A stretch of DNA of 64,000 bases from Spongorhabdus nitratireducens (GTDB taxonomy: Bacteria > Pseudomonadota > Gammaproteobacteria > Pseudomonadales > Endozoicomonadaceae): NCBI GenBank assembly GCA_947387575.1, contig CANDOC010000009.1:124001-188000 (forward strand). Direction: 5' to 3'. Made by a program: the position numbers and the translations under genes. The notes below the pieces were generated by a model that saw only the letters and a program-made list of their open reading frames with translations, had not been told where the DNA came from and ran no database searches. This document shows positions 10,922-21,093 of the stretch, piece by piece. Each line of letters begins with the position of its first letter. Position 1 is the stretch's first letter.

Positions 10922-11767
10922 ATGCCATTCGGGCGATTCAGAGGTAAAAGCAGACGACATTCATCGTCGACTGAGAAGCACCGCAGAGGTGCGATCAGAA
11001 AAAAAACAGAGAAAAAACGCCAGCGACAGCAACTGAATTTCAGGCAAGGGTGGCAGAAGCTGAGTAACGTGCTGTCATTAATAGTAATAGCTGCTTTTTT
11101 TGTCGGCGTTATTGCTGCTGTTCCTGTTGGCTGGTTTTGGTTAAATCGACCTGTAGCGAGTATCGGAATAGAAGGTGAACTGCAGTGGAATGAGCAGGCC
11201 AGTGTGAAGGCCGCTTTATTGCCTCACATTGATCAGCGGATGCTGCAGGTTGACCTGGAAGAGATGAGGCAATCCCTGCTGCGACTTCCGGGCGTTGCTG
11301 AAGCATCGGTGAAGCGCTCCTGGCCAGACCGACTGGAAGTATCGGTAACCGATAAGGTAGCGATAGCACGCTGGAGTGGAGGTGGACTGCTGGATAAAGA
11401 GGGGCGAATTTTTCGTCCTGCCAAGGCTGGTCATGATGCCACTGCGCAGCAAAAGCTGCCGCAGTTGCAAGGGCCGGATGGTAGTCAGCAGGAGGTTTTG
11501 CAACAATATTTGATGCTGAGCCGGCTGTTACGACCGCTGGGGTTATCGCTGGACCGTCTTGAGCTGAATGCGCTCGGGGGCTGGCGACTGTTTTGTGATG
11601 ATGTGGAAATTGTGCTGGGACGCCAGCGCTTGCAGCAGCGAGTCCACCGTCTGGTGAGCCTGTATAATGGTCAGCTGGAAAGACAGTGGTTGAATGTGAG
11701 GCGAATTGACCTGCGTTATTCGTCTGCTGTAGCGGTGGCATGGGTCTCCGGCAAAAACTCCGGCTGA
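10922..11767 (+). CDS. ftsQ: Cell division protein FtsQ
   Basis: Bitopic inner-membrane divisome protein linking FtsA/FtsZ to the periplasmic FtsB-FtsL complex. The 281-residue sequence has a very basic cytoplasmic tail (residues 1-45), one membrane helix (about 48-75), a POTRA domain (VASIGIEGELQW onward) and a beta domain containing LLDKEGRIF. The primary sequence is divergent, as is usual for FtsQ. Identification rests on domain order plus its position between ddl and ftsA. Confidence 0.93.
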   Translation: MPFGRFRGKSRRHSSSTEKHRRGAIRKKTEKKRQRQQLNFRQGWQKLSNVLSLIVIAAFFVGVIAAVPVGWFWLNRPVASIGIEGELQWNEQASVKAALLPHIDQRMLQVDLEEMRQSLLRLPGVAEASVKRSWPDRLEVSVTDKVAIARWSGGGLLDKEGRIFRPAKAGHDATAQQKLPQLQGPDGSQQEVLQQYLMLSRLLRPLGLSLDRLELNALGGWRLFCDDVEIVLGRQRLQQRVHRLVSLYNGQLERQWLNVRRIDLRYSSAVAVAWVSGKNSG

Positions 11768-11809
11768 TGTCGGAGATAACCTTAATTACGGTGTTTACAG
11801 GAAAGTGCA

Positions 11810-13051
11810 ATGGCGGCTGCGACGAACGGGAACATGATCGTCGGTCTGGATATCGGAACGTCAAAAGTGGTGGCGATTGTCGGTGAGCAGTCTGCTGACG
11901 GGCATCTGGAAATTGTTGGTATCGGCTCCCACTCCTCCCGAGGTCTTCGGCGTGGTGTGGTGGTCAATATTGAGTCCACTGTCGAGGCCATCCAGCGGGC
12001 AGTGGAAGAAGCCGAGTTGATGGCAGGGTGCCAGATTCACTCGGTATATGCGGGGATTGCCGGTAACCATATCAGCAGCCTGAACTCTCACGGTATCGTG
12101 GCAATACGTGACCGTGAAGTGACCCGGGCAGATATTGACCGAGTAATCGATGCGGCTCAGGCAGTAGCGATTCCTGCAGATCAGCGCATACTGCACATTC
12201 TGCCGCAGGAATATGTGATTGATACCCAGGAGGGTGTCAAAGAGCCTCTGGGTATGTCCGGGGTTCGGCTGGAGGCAAGGGTGCACTTGGTCACCTGTGC
12301 GGTTAACGCAGCACAGAATATAGAAAAGTGTATTCGCCGCTGTGGCCTGGAAGTTGATGACATCATTCTGGAGCAGTTGGCTTCCAGTTATTCTGTACTG
12401 CAGGATGATGAGCGTGATCTGGGTGTATGTCTGGTGGATATTGGCGGTGGAACTACCGATATTGCAATCTTCACCAATGGCGCTATTCGGCATACAGCGG
12501 TCATTCCGATTGCCGGAGATCAGGTGACCAGCGATATTGCTGTCGCTTTCAGGACGCCAACCCAGCATGCTGAGGAAATCAAGATCAAGTATGCCTGTGC
12601 CCTGCGCCAGCTGGCAGGGGTAGATGAAACAATCAAAGTGCCCTCGGTCGGTGACCGGGAGCCCAGAGATCTGTCCCGTCAGGCACTGGCTGAAGTGGTG
12701 GAGCCTCGTTATGAAGAGCTGTTCACCCTGATTCAGCAGGAATTGCGACGCAGCGGGTTTGAAGATCTGGTTCGGGCCGGCATCGTACTGACCGGTGGTA
12801 CCTCCAAAATGGAAGGTGTCATTGAGCTGGCAGAAGAAATATTCCACATGCCCGTACGACTGGGCATGCCAAAAGATGTCAGTGGCTTGGGTGATCAGGT
12901 CATGAATCCTATTCATGCAACCGGTGTCGGGTTGCTTCAGTATGGTTTAAAAGCCCAGTCGGAAGGGCGTAGTCAGAGCAGTAATAATGGTGGTAGCCAA
13001 GAGGCAAACCTGATTTCCAAACTTAAACAGTGGTTTCAGGGGCAGTTTTGA
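11810..13051 (+). CDS. ftsA: Cell division protein FtsA
   Basis: Actin-like ATPase that tethers FtsZ to the membrane. It has 413 residues with the phosphate-1 motif GLDIGTSKV at the N-terminus, phosphate-2 LVDIGGGTTDIAIF near residue 210 and the adenosine motif VLTGGTSKMEG near residue 328. The C-terminal amphipathic membrane-targeting helix is present (LISKLKQWFQGQF). It starts 42 bases after ftsQ and ends 85 bases before ftsZ. Confidence 0.98.
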   Translation: MAAATNGNMIVGLDIGTSKVVAIVGEQSADGHLEIVGIGSHSSRGLRRGVVVNIESTVEAIQRAVEEAELMAGCQIHSVYAGIAGNHISSLNSHGIVAIRDREVTRADIDRVIDAAQAVAIPADQRILHILPQEYVIDTQEGVKEPLGMSGVRLEARVHLVTCAVNAAQNIEKCIRRCGLEVDDIILEQLASSYSVLQDDERDLGVCLVDIGGGTTDIAIFTNGAIRHTAVIPIAGDQVTSDIAVAFRTPTQHAEEIKIKYACALRQLAGVDETIKVPSVGDREPRDLSRQALAEVVEPRYEELFTLIQQELRRSGFEDLVRAGIVLTGGTSKMEGVIELAEEIFHMPVRLGMPKDVSGLGDQVMNPIHATGVGLLQYGLKAQSEGRSQSSNNGGSQEANLISKLKQWFQGQF

Positions 13052-13136
13052 TGGTGGCCGGGTTGGCTTTTTTGACCATTATTCAGGCCAGACAGTTACT
13101 TTCTGACGGATTTCGAGATTAAAAGGAGAGGCGCGT

Positions 13137-14315
13137 ATGTTTGAACTGGTGGACAACATACCTTCCGAAGCGGTAATTAAGGTAATCGGTGTCGGCGGTG
13201 GTGGCGGCAATGCCGTCAACCACATGATCGAAAGTCAGGTAGAAGGCGTAGAGTTTATCTGTGCCAATACCGATGCCCAGGCTTTGAAAGGGCAGGTAAC
13301 CGGCGGCAGGACCGTACTGCAGCTGGGTGCCGGCATTACCAAAGGGCTGGGAGCGGGCGCTAACCCCCAGATCGGTCGTGAAGCCGCACTGGAAGACCGT
13401 GAGCGGCTGGCAGATGTCATGAACGGCGCCGATATGATTTTTATCACTGCCGGCATGGGCGGTGGTACTGGTACCGGTGCGGCGCCTGTTGTGGCCGAGG
13501 TTGCCAAGGAGCTTGGTATCCTGACCGTTGCCGTGGTGACCAAACCTTTCAGTTTTGAAGGTCGTCGCCGTATGGCAGTCGCCGAAGCCGGTTTGAAAGA
13601 GCTGGCCGAGAATGTTGATTCCCTGATTACCATTCCAAATCAGAAGCTGCTGCCGGTGCTGGGCAAAGATGCCAGCCTGCTGTCTGCTTTCAAGGCGGCC
13701 AATGATGTGTTGCAGGGCGCGGTACAGGGCATTGCTGACCTGATTATCCGTCAGGGCCTGATTAACGTCGACTTTGCAGACGTGCGTACGGTTATGTCTG
13801 AAATGGGCATGGCGATGATGGGTACTGGCGCTGCAACCGGCTCCAACCGGGCCTCTGAAGCTGCCGAGCAGGCCATCCGCAGCCCGCTGCTGGATGATGT
13901 CAACCTCAAGGGCGCACGCGGTATTCTGGTTAATATTACTGCCGGTCTGGATCTGTCCATGGGTGAATTTCATGAAGTTGGTGAGATCATTCACGATATC
14001 GCTTCCGAGTCCGCTACAGTCGTTGTGGGAACTGTTATTGATCCAGATATGTCTGATGAAATGCGGGTAACCGTAGTGGCCACCGGTCTGGGAGAGCAGG
14101 CTGCAGAGGCAGCACCTCAGCAGCAGCCGAAGGCCAGCACTGTACGTAACCCGGATGGTACGCTGGATCTGGACGAACTGGAGCGCCCGGCAATTTCACG
14201 CCAGGGGCGGCAGCAGGAAGAAGAGGCCAAAGCCAGCCGTCCGGCCGGTGGTCGTGATGACCAGCAGCCGAATTATCTGGATATACCTACTTTTTTGCGT
14301 CGTCAGGCCGACTAA
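13137..14315 (+). CDS. ftsZ: Cell division GTPase FtsZ
   Basis: Tubulin-like GTPase forming the cytokinetic ring. It has 392 residues. The tubulin signature GGGTGTG is at residues 108-114, the T7-loop [11 protein letters not shown] is near residue 208, a variable Q/A-rich linker begins about residue 320, and the C-terminal conserved peptide [12 protein letters not shown] binds FtsA/ZipA. An AAAAGGAGAGG ribosome-binding site lies just upstream, fitting very high translation. Confidence 0.99.
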   Translation: MFELVDNIPSEAVIKVIGVGGGGGNAVNHMIESQVEGVEFICANTDAQALKGQVTGGRTVLQLGAGITKGLGAGANPQIGREAALEDRERLADVMNGADMIFITAGMGGGTGTGAAPVVAEVAKELGILTVAVVTKPFSFEGRRRMAVAEAGLKELAENVDSLITIPNQKLLPVLGKDASLLSAFKAANDVLQGAVQGIADLIIRQGLINVDFADVRTVMSEMGMAMMGTGAATGSNRASEAAEQAIRSPLLDDVNLKGARGILVNITAGLDLSMGEFHEVGEIIHDIASESATVVVGTVIDPDMSDEMRVTVVATGLGEQAAEAAPQQQPKASTVRNPDGTLDLDELERPAISRQGRQQEEEAKASRPAGGRDDQQPNYLDIPTFLRRQAD

Positions 14316-14342
14316 ATAGGTAAAAATCCCGGTTGTTAAGGT

Positions 14343-14371
14343 TTGGTTAAGAAAGAGATGTTTGCTACAAT
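14343..14371 (+). promoter_or_regulatory. Likely sigma-70 promoter of lpxC
   Basis: TTGGTT at 14343-14348 and TACAAT at 14366-14371 are separated by 17 bases, a near-consensus sigma-70 pair placed 38 bases before the lpxC start. It lies in the 93-base ftsZ-lpxC gap, so lpxC can be transcribed apart from the division genes. Called by eye; no start site is mapped. Confidence 0.6.
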
Positions 14372-14408
14372 CGATGATTAGATTTCGCAGCAAGCTTTCC
14401 ACAGTACG

Positions 14409-15326
14409 ATGATGATCAGACAACGAACCCTGAAAAATATAATACGGGCCACAGGGGTCGGGCTGCACTCTGGGGAAAAGGTGTATCTGACCCTGAAGCC
14501 TGCTCCCGTAGATACCGGCATTATATTCTGTCGCACCGACCTCGATCCGGTGCGAGAAATCCCTGCGCGGGCAGAAAATGTAGGTCAGACCACACTTTGC
14601 ACATCCCTCGAGAAAGACGGGGTTCGTGTTGATACTGTTGAACATCTGCTGTCTGCCATGGCAGGTCTGGGCATTGACAACGCTTATGTTGAAGTCAGTG
14701 CCCACGAAGTACCTATTATGGATGGCAGTGCCGGACCTTTTGTATTCCTGATTCAGTCTGCAGGCATTGAAGAACAGAATGCTCCCAAGCAATTTATCCG
14801 GATCAAGCGCAAGGTAACGGTTGAGGATGGTGAAAAGTCCGCAACATTTGTGCCTTACGATGGCTTCAAGGTCAGCTTTGAGATCGACTTTGATCACCCG
14901 GTATTCAAGGGTGTAACCCAGACTTCAAGCATCGACTTCTCAACAACTTCTTTCGTTAAGGAAGTGAGTCGTGCCCGTACGTTCGGCTTTATGCGTGATA
15001 TCGAATATCTGCGCTCTCATAATCTGGCGCTTGGCGGCAGTGTTGATAACGCGATTGTGGTTGATGACTACCGCATCCTGAACGAAGACGGCCTGCGTTA
15101 CGAAGATGAGTTCGTCAAGCACAAGATGCTGGATGCTATCGGTGACCTGTACCTGCTGGGCAAGAGCCTGATTGGTGAGTTTATTGGCCACAAGTCAGGA
15201 CACGAACTGAACAACATCCTCCTGCGTCAGCTGCTGAAGGAAGAGGATGCATGGGAAGTGGTAACCTTTGAAGATGCCAAGGTTGCTCCTATTTCCTACG
15301 GTCGTCCCACGCTGGTTACAGCGTGA
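14409..15326 (+). CDS. lpxC: UDP-3-O-acyl-GlcNAc deacetylase LpxC
   Basis: Zinc metalloenzyme performing the committed step of lipid A synthesis. It has 305 residues. Zinc ligands are in the VEHLLSA motif near residue 78 and the [10 protein letters not shown] motif near residue 238, with the catalytic base in AHEVPIMDG near residue 98 and a further histidine in [12 protein letters not shown]. It is the last gene of the dcw block and is followed by a bidirectional terminator. E. coli LpxC levels are set by FtsH proteolysis; nothing visible here decides that. Confidence 0.98.
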   Translation: MMIRQRTLKNIIRATGVGLHSGEKVYLTLKPAPVDTGIIFCRTDLDPVREIPARAENVGQTTLCTSLEKDGVRVDTVEHLLSAMAGLGIDNAYVEVSAHEVPIMDGSAGPFVFLIQSAGIEEQNAPKQFIRIKRKVTVEDGEKSATFVPYDGFKVSFEIDFDHPVFKGVTQTSSIDFSTTSFVKEVSRARTFGFMRDIEYLRSHNLALGGSVDNAIVVDDYRILNEDGLRYEDEFVKHKMLDAIGDLYLLGKSLIGEFIGHKSGHELNNILLRQLLKEEDAWEVVTFEDAKVAPISYGRPTLVTA

Positions 15327-15352
15327 TACCCGCAGAAAAATCGTATTAGCAT

Positions 15353-15381
15353 AAAACAGGGGTCTTTAAGACCCCTGTTTT
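15353..15381. terminator. Bidirectional intrinsic terminator after lpxC
   Basis: A perfect stem (AAAACAGGGGTC / GACCCCTGTTTT) with a 5-base loop, flanked by A and T runs so that it works in both directions. It closes the dcw-lpxC transcription block. Confidence 0.85.
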
Positions 15382-15667
15382 GTATCTTGCGGGTAACTGA
15401 TGCCAATGCTAGAGTTCAGCAGATTCTAAAATTCCACACTCAGGATTTCTATTGTGCATTGTTTTGTTATGCATAGTGGGGTGTTGTTGTCAGAGGCTGG
15501 ACTTTTATCGGATTTCTCCTCCTCACCCGCGGCAGGCTCTACCAGCCAACTGACAGTTTCATGTCAGGTCGTGTCCTTATACCTTGAGATGCATAACAAT
15601 CCTGTTGGTTCCGGCTTGAATCCAAAGCTGCTGGCTGGGACGCCATCTGCTGGAGCTCCCTCGTAAA
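15382..15667 (+). other. Leader region of M23 peptidase gene, structured, no recognised gene
   Basis: About 285 bases with no recognised gene. An 11-base inverted repeat (TTGTTATGCAT at 15464-15474, ATGCATAACAA at 15589-15599) encloses a smaller hairpin (CTGACA/TGTCAG, 15550-15567). A 70-codon open frame beginning GTG at 15454 stops one base before the peptidase ATG. It has no recognisable homology and low-complexity composition, so it may be a leader peptide or chance. Confidence 0.4.
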
Positions 15668-16603
15668 ATGAGAATAATTGTTGTTGGTCGCGGGGAGAAA
15701 CCTGCTCACGCTCGCCATTATTCCTCAGGCCCTGTTATTGCGGCTTTCTGTCTGTTTATGACCCTGTCTGCTGTATTAGGTGGTTTTGCTGTCTGGTTGA
15801 CGATTGATCCAGGCAGTAATGTGCCGACAGAGGCTGTGGCAGACTGGAAGCGGGAATTAAATATCCAGAATGAGAAAATAGCCGAGCTTCAGGCTGTTTC
15901 CTCGAGAGATTTTGATGCACTGGCACTCAGGCTGGCACAACTGCAGGGAAGACTGACCCGTATTGATGCGCTGGGTGAGCGTCTAACCGAGATGGCGAGC
16001 CTGGACAAGGGTGAGTTTGATTTCAGTGAACAACCCGCACAAGGTGGGCCGGAAGACAGTGCCCAGCTAGTGTCTGATATAGAGCGGCCGGACTTCATGG
16101 AAAGCCTCGACCAGCTCGCCCGTGATATCGAGCAGCGCCATCAGCAACTACAGATTCTCGAATTGTTTCTTTCCAACCGCCAGCTTGAAGATGAACAGTC
16201 TCTGGCTGGCTGGCCCGTTGCCAAGGGTTGGTTATCTTCCCGTTTCGGAAAGCGCACCGATCCCTTTACCGGCAAGACGACCTGGCATATGGGCCTGGAC
16301 TTTGCCGGCAAGGAAGGTACAGATGTACTGGCTATCGCTGCCGGAGTTGTGACTTTCTCCGGTGTACGTGGTGGTTATGGCAATCTGGTTGAAATCAGCC
16401 ATGCCGGTGGTTACATCACTCGCTATGCTCATAACAAAGAAAATACAGTCAAAGTGGGCGATGCTATCAACAAGGGTCAAGCGGTTGCAAAGCTGGGAAA
16501 TACCGGCCGCTCTACTGGTCCCCATGTGCACCTTGAAGTGCTGCTGAATAACAAGGCGATTAATCCCATGCGTTTTATCAGACGCAACCAAAAAAAGGGA
16601 TAA
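15668..16603 (+). CDS. M23 family metallopeptidase, membrane anchored
   Basis: Likely peptidoglycan endopeptidase or LytM-type factor acting in the periplasm. It has 311 residues: one N-terminal membrane helix (about residues 20-47), a coiled-coil stretch (about 58-170), and a C-terminal M23 domain with zinc residues in the HMGLDFAG motif (near residue 208) and in the GPHVHLEV motif near the end. Both metal motifs are intact, so it may be catalytic rather than an EnvC/NlpD-like degenerate activator. A gene of this type between lpxC and secA recurs in related gammaproteobacteria. The Shine-Dalgarno is weak (GGAG, 12 bases away). Confidence 0.88.
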   Translation: MRIIVVGRGEKPAHARHYSSGPVIAAFCLFMTLSAVLGGFAVWLTIDPGSNVPTEAVADWKRELNIQNEKIAELQAVSSRDFDALALRLAQLQGRLTRIDALGERLTEMASLDKGEFDFSEQPAQGGPEDSAQLVSDIERPDFMESLDQLARDIEQRHQQLQILELFLSNRQLEDEQSLAGWPVAKGWLSSRFGKRTDPFTGKTTWHMGLDFAGKEGTDVLAIAAGVVTFSGVRGGYGNLVEISHAGGYITRYAHNKENTVKVGDAINKGQAVAKLGNTGRSTGPHVHLEVLLNNKAINPMRFIRRNQKKG

Positions 16604-16649
16604 ATCAGTTTTGAGGTTTAATTCAGTAGAAGTCGTCCTTATATAGTAC

Positions 16650-16904
16650 TTGTACGGGCAAAATAGTCGCACGTTCGACCTGTGGGGAGCCTTGCTTCGG
16701 TTTATCATAGGGGGCATTGGAGTTAAACTCCTAGCCTTTGTCTCCGTGCCGCTGTCTAGTCAGGGCTGTTGCCGGATAGAAGCAGCTGTGAGGGGATTTA
16801 CCACCCACCCGAATATGAAAGCGGCAGCATTTCCGTGGCACGTGATCACGAGCGGGAAGTGTTATCCTCCTGGCAGTATGAAAATGGTGGCATTTCCATC
16901 GTAA
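16650..16904 (+). CDS. Possible secA leader peptide (unrecognised, 84 aa)
   Basis: Open frame ending 22 bases before secA. It begins at TTG 16650 without a clear ribosome-binding site, so the start is uncertain. The product has a short N-terminal part, a hydrophobic stretch with interspersed lysine/arginine (about residues 12-38) resembling a signal sequence, and a C-terminal tail holding two copies of a MKxxAFP motif. The DNA copies (16814-16836 and 16877-16899) are 63 bases apart, which keeps frame. Position and shape recall SecM, which controls secA in enterobacteria, but no SecM arrest motif is seen. The whole 16604-16926 gap holds nothing else recognised. Confidence 0.3.
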   Translation: MYGQNSRTFDLWGALLRFIIGGIGVKLLAFVSVPLSSQGCCRIEAAVRGFTTHPNMKAAAFPWHVITSGKCYPPGSMKMVAFPS

Positions 16905-16926
16905 ATAGTTCGATTGACGGATCTTT

Positions 16927-19665
16927 ATGTTTTCATCCCTGATTACAAAAATCATCGGCAGCCGGAATGACCGGCAGCTGAAACGGATGGGCAAGCTGGT
17001 GAAAACCATTGCAGCCCTGGAAGAGTCTTTATCGTCTCTGTCTGATGATGAGCTGCGTGCCCGGACGGATGAATTCCGTCAGCGTCTGGAAAAGGGTGAA
17101 ACACTTGACGCTCTGCTGCCGGAAGCCTTTGCTGTAGTACGTGAGGCCAGCAAGCGCGTGATGGGAATGCGCCACTTCGACTCCCAGATGGTCGGTGGTA
17201 TTACATTGCACGAAGGCCGGATTGCCGAAATGCGTACCGGTGAAGGTAAGACACTGGTAGCGACTCTGCCGGCTTACCTGAATGCGTTGTCCGGCCAAGG
17301 TGTGCACGTTGTTACTGTCAATGAATACCTGGCTCGCCGTGACTCCAGCTGGATGCGTCCATTGTATGAGTTCCTGGGGCTGAGTGTCGGTGTTGTTGTC
17401 CCGCAGCAGGATCCGGTCGAAAAACGTGCTGCTTATGAAGCCGATATCACTTACGGAACCAACAACGAATTCGGTTTTGATTACCTGCGTGACAACATGG
17501 CTTTCCGTCTGGAAGACAAGTTCCAGCGTGGATGCAACTTCGCTATTGTCGACGAAGTGGACTCGATCCTGATCGATGAAGCCCGTACCCCGTTGATTAT
17601 CTCCGGTCCGGCTGATGATTCCTCCGAACTCTACAAGAAAATTAATCAGCTGATTCCCCGTCTGGAAAGAGCTGAAGAGGTCGAAGGTGAAGGTGAGCAG
17701 CCTGTTAATGGCCACTACTCTCTGGATGAAAAGACCCGTCAGGTTGAACTGAATGAAACCGGCCACCTGTTTGTTGAAGAACTGCTGCAGGAAATTGGTC
17801 TGCTGCCTGAGGGTGAAAGCCTCTATGCATCAAGCAACCTGAATTTGCTGCATCATGTCTACTCAGGTCTGCGTGCCCATGCTCTGTTTACCCGCAATGT
17901 AGAATACATTGTGAAGGATGGTGAGGTGCTGCTGGTTGATGAACATACCGGCCGAACCATGCCCGGTCGTCGTCTGTCTGAAGGCCTGCATCAGGCACTG
18001 GAAGCCAAGGAAGGTCTGAATATTCAGGCAGAAAGCCAGACTCTGGCTTCCACCACCTTCCAGAACTACTTCCGACTGTATGAAACCCTGTCCGGTATGA
18101 CCGGTACAGCGGATACCGAAGCTTTCGAATTCCGCCAGATTTACGGTCTGGATGTTGTTGTTATCCCGACCAACAAACCGATGGTTCGTAAGGACTACAA
18201 CGATCTGATCTACCTCTCCATTGGTGAGAAGTACGACGCCATCATTGCCGATATCAAGGAAACAGTGAAGGCCGAGCGTCCGGTACTGGTTGGTACGGCT
18301 TCTATCGACTCTTCCGAGCACCTGTCCAACGCCCTTGAGCAGGCTGGTATTGAGCACCAGGTACTGAACGCCAAATTCCATGAAAAGGAAGCGGAAATTA
18401 TTGCCCAGGCCGGTCGCCCGGGAGCAATTACCATCGCGACCAACATGGCGGGCCGTGGTACCGATATTATCCTGGGTGGTAACTGGGAAGCTGAATTCAA
18501 CAAGCTTGAAAATCCGACTAATGCTGACCGTGAACGCCTGAAGCAGGAATGGGAAGTACGTCACAAGGCAGTCATTGATAACGGTGGTCTGCATATTATC
18601 GGTACTGAGCGTCATGAATCCCGCCGTATCGATAACCAGCTGCGTGGTCGTGCCGGTCGTCAGGGTGACCCGGGTTCATCCCGTTTCTACCTGTCGCTGG
18701 AAGACAACCTGATGCGTATCTTTGCCTCTGACCGGGTCAAGGGCTTCATGAAAGCGCTGGGTATGGAAAAAGGTGAAGCCATTGAGCACCGGATGGTGAC
18801 CAATGCCATCGAAAAGGCCCAGCGTAAGGTTGAAGGCCGTAACTTCGATATTCGTAAGCAGCTGCTTGAATATGATGACGTTGCCAACGACCAGCGTAAG
18901 GTTGTTTATACCCAGCGTGATGAGCTGCTGGCAGAGGCTGACGTATCCGAAAATATCAAGGCAATGCGCGAATCTGTTGTTAACAGCGTTATTGACAACC
19001 ATATTCCGGCTCAGAGTCTGCCGGAACAGTGGGATGTTTCCGGACTGGAAGAACAGGTTGCCGGCGAGCTGGCAGAACGTCTGCCGGTGCAGCAGTGGCT
19101 GGATGAAGACCGGATGCTGGATGAGGAAGGCCTGCGCCAGAAGATCCTCGAGACCGTTATTGCATCCTACGACGCCAAGGAAGAGCAGGTTGGTGCCGAG
19201 TCCCTGCGCAACTTCGAGAAGCATATCCTGCTGCGTATTCTGGATGACAAGTGGAAAGAACACCTTGCCACTATGGATCACCTGCGTCAGGGTATTCATC
19301 TGCGCGGCTATGCTCAGAAGAACCCGAAGCAGGAATACAAGCGGGAAGCATTTGAGCTGTTCCAGCAAATGCTGGAAGACATCAAGCACGACACTATTCG
19401 CATTCTGAGCCATGTTCAGGTCCAGCAGGATGACCGGACTGAAGAGATGGAACGTGCACGTCGTGAGCAGATGGCTCAACAAATGCAGTTCAAGCATGAC
19501 CAGGCCAATGCCATGCCGGGACAGGAAGAAGATGAAGCTCAGGAAGCAACCGCTGAAGAGCAGCATCAACCGTTTGTTCGTGAAGGTCACAAGGTTGGAC
19601 GTAACGAGCCTTGCCCTTGTGGTTCCGGCAAAAAATACAAGCAATGCTGCGGTAAAATTGCCTGA
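16927..19665 (+). CDS. secA: Preprotein translocase ATPase SecA
   Basis: Motor ATPase that drives Sec-dependent export through SecYEG. It has 912 residues, close to E. coli SecA. Walker A (RTGEGKT) is at residues 103-109, the DEAD-like box [15 protein letters not shown] is near residue 209, the second nucleotide-binding fold contains [14 protein letters not shown] near residue 505, and the C-terminal SEC-C zinc motif ([13 protein letters not shown]) is intact. Codon use is biased toward C-ending codons, as expected for high expression. It is followed by a strong terminator. Confidence 0.99.
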   Translation: MFSSLITKIIGSRNDRQLKRMGKLVKTIAALEESLSSLSDDELRARTDEFRQRLEKGETLDALLPEAFAVVREASKRVMGMRHFDSQMVGGITLHEGRIAEMRTGEGKTLVATLPAYLNALSGQGVHVVTVNEYLARRDSSWMRPLYEFLGLSVGVVVPQQDPVEKRAAYEADITYGTNNEFGFDYLRDNMAFRLEDKFQRGCNFAIVDEVDSILIDEARTPLIISGPADDSSELYKKINQLIPRLERAEEVEGEGEQPVNGHYSLDEKTRQVELNETGHLFVEELLQEIGLLPEGESLYASSNLNLLHHVYSGLRAHALFTRNVEYIVKDGEVLLVDEHTGRTMPGRRLSEGLHQALEAKEGLNIQAESQTLASTTFQNYFRLYETLSGMTGTADTEAFEFRQIYGLDVVVIPTNKPMVRKDYNDLIYLSIGEKYDAIIADIKETVKAERPVLVGTASIDSSEHLSNALEQAGIEHQVLNAKFHEKEAEIIAQAGRPGAITIATNMAGRGTDIILGGNWEAEFNKLENPTNADRERLKQEWEVRHKAVIDNGGLHIIGTERHESRRIDNQLRGRAGRQGDPGSSRFYLSLEDNLMRIFASDRVKGFMKALGMEKGEAIEHRMVTNAIEKAQRKVEGRNFDIRKQLLEYDDVANDQRKVVYTQRDELLAEADVSENIKAMRESVVNSVIDNHIPAQSLPEQWDVSGLEEQVAGELAERLPVQQWLDEDRMLDEEGLRQKILETVIASYDAKEEQVGAESLRNFEKHILLRILDDKWKEHLATMDHLRQGIHLRGYAQKNPKQEYKREAFELFQQMLEDIKHDTIRILSHVQVQQDDRTEEMERARREQMAQQMQFKHDQANAMPGQEEDEAQEATAEEQHQPFVREGHKVGRNEPCPCGSGKKYKQCCGKIA

Positions 19666-19690
19666 TAGCCTGTAACCGATACTAAAATCG

Positions 19691-19729
19691 AAAAAGCCTC
19701 TTGACTTGAAACGGTCAAGAGGCTTTTTT
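19691..19729 (+). terminator. Intrinsic terminator after secA
   Basis: A 15-base stem (AAAAAGCCTCTTGAC / GTCAAGAGGCTTTTT) with an 8-base loop, followed by a T run. It lies 26 bases after the secA stop. Confidence 0.9.
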
Positions 19730-19866
19730 ATTAGCGGCTAATTATTATTCTGTATTGATGAATAGATATCTGTGTCGTCAGGTTCCCGAATCATCAAGTT
19801 CCAGAACATCAATGTCTCTTGATAACAACACCGGCGATACTATTGGTCGCCAAATAAGGGGGATGT

Positions 19867-21093
19867 ATGGCTGTAGGATTACCCGCTCAACCTGAAGTGA
19901 AGCCTGTGGCAGGTTTCAGGCTTGGAAGTACGGCTGCAGGAATCAAATATTCCAATCGCAAGGATCTGACTGTAATCAGTTGGTCTGAACAGGCAGCAGT
20001 TGCTGGCGTCTTTACCCAAAATCGCTTTTGCGCCGCACCTGTTCAGCTGGCAAAGCAGCGGCTTTTTGAATCAGGAAAAACGCCTCGCTGTTTTGTTATC
20101 AACACAGGTTATGCCAATGCTGGCACAGGTCAGCAGGGCATGGATGATGCGATAACCTGCTGTGACCGGGTGGCAGAAATAATGGGGTGTGATCCCGAGC
20201 AAGTGCTACCTTTTTCAACAGGCGTGATAGGAGAGCCTCTTCCGGTTGATAGAATCTGTGCCGGGCTGCCCGCTGCAGTTGCAGACCTGAATGAAGGCAG
20301 CTGGTGTCGTGCAGCAGAAGCCATTATGACCACAGATACTGTTCCCAAAGGCTATACAGTGCCTTTTATGTATCAGGGGCAGGAGCATCACTTATCGGGT
20401 ATCTGTAAAGGGGCAGGTATGATACGCCCCAATATGGCGACCATGCTGGCCTATGTAGCGACCGACCTGCGCATTCCACAGAATGTCCTCCAGCAAGCGC
20501 TGCAGGTATCTGTTGAAAAGTCGTTCAACCGGGTTACTGTTGATGGCGATACCTCGACTAACGACGCCTGTATGCTGGTTGCAACCGGAGCAGGCGAGTC
20601 AGAACCGCTTATGACGCTGGAATCGGCAGATGGGGGCCGCTTTCAGCAAGCCTTAACCACGCTGTTGCAATATTTGGCGCAGGCGCTGATTCGTGATGGA
20701 GAAGGTGCCACCAAGTTTGTATCCATCCAGGTTGAGCAGGCTGCAAGCTCATCCGAGGCGCTTGAAGTGGCTTATACCGTGGCACATTCACCGTTGGTTA
20801 AAACCGCACTGTATGCCTCTGATCCTAACTGGGGCCGGATTCTTGCTGCAGTAGGGCGGGCTGACGTGGAAAACCTGGATATTAACCGGCTGCGTATCTG
20901 GCTGGATGATGTGTGTATCGTCGAGCAAGGTGGATGTGCGCCGGGCTATGAAGAGTCCAGAGGTCAGGCTGTCATGGACCAGCAGGAAATAGTAATCCGG
21001 ATTGAGCTGGGATCAGGCTCTGTTTCGGAAACAGTCTGGACCAGTGACCTCTCACATGACTATGTAAAAATTAATGCAGAATACCGAACCTGA
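19867..21093 (+). CDS. argJ: Bifunctional ornithine/glutamate acetyltransferase ArgJ
   Basis: Transfers acetyl from N-acetylornithine to glutamate in the arginine cycle, and may also use acetyl-CoA. It has 408 residues. ArgJ is an Ntn-type enzyme that cleaves itself at an Ala-Thr bond; the motif RPNMATMLAY places the nucleophile at Thr192. Start ATG 19867 has an AAGGGGGA site upstream. The 3' end overlaps mutT by 20 bases. Whether it is mono- or bifunctional cannot be read from the sequence. Confidence 0.95.
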   Translation: MAVGLPAQPEVKPVAGFRLGSTAAGIKYSNRKDLTVISWSEQAAVAGVFTQNRFCAAPVQLAKQRLFESGKTPRCFVINTGYANAGTGQQGMDDAITCCDRVAEIMGCDPEQVLPFSTGVIGEPLPVDRICAGLPAAVADLNEGSWCRAAEAIMTTDTVPKGYTVPFMYQGQEHHLSGICKGAGMIRPNMATMLAYVATDLRIPQNVLQQALQVSVEKSFNRVTVDGDTSTNDACMLVATGAGESEPLMTLESADGGRFQQALTTLLQYLAQALIRDGEGATKFVSIQVEQAASSSEALEVAYTVAHSPLVKTALYASDPNWGRILAAVGRADVENLDINRLRIWLDDVCIVEQGGCAPGYEESRGQAVMDQQEIVIRIELGSGSVSETVWTSDLSHDYVKINAEYRT

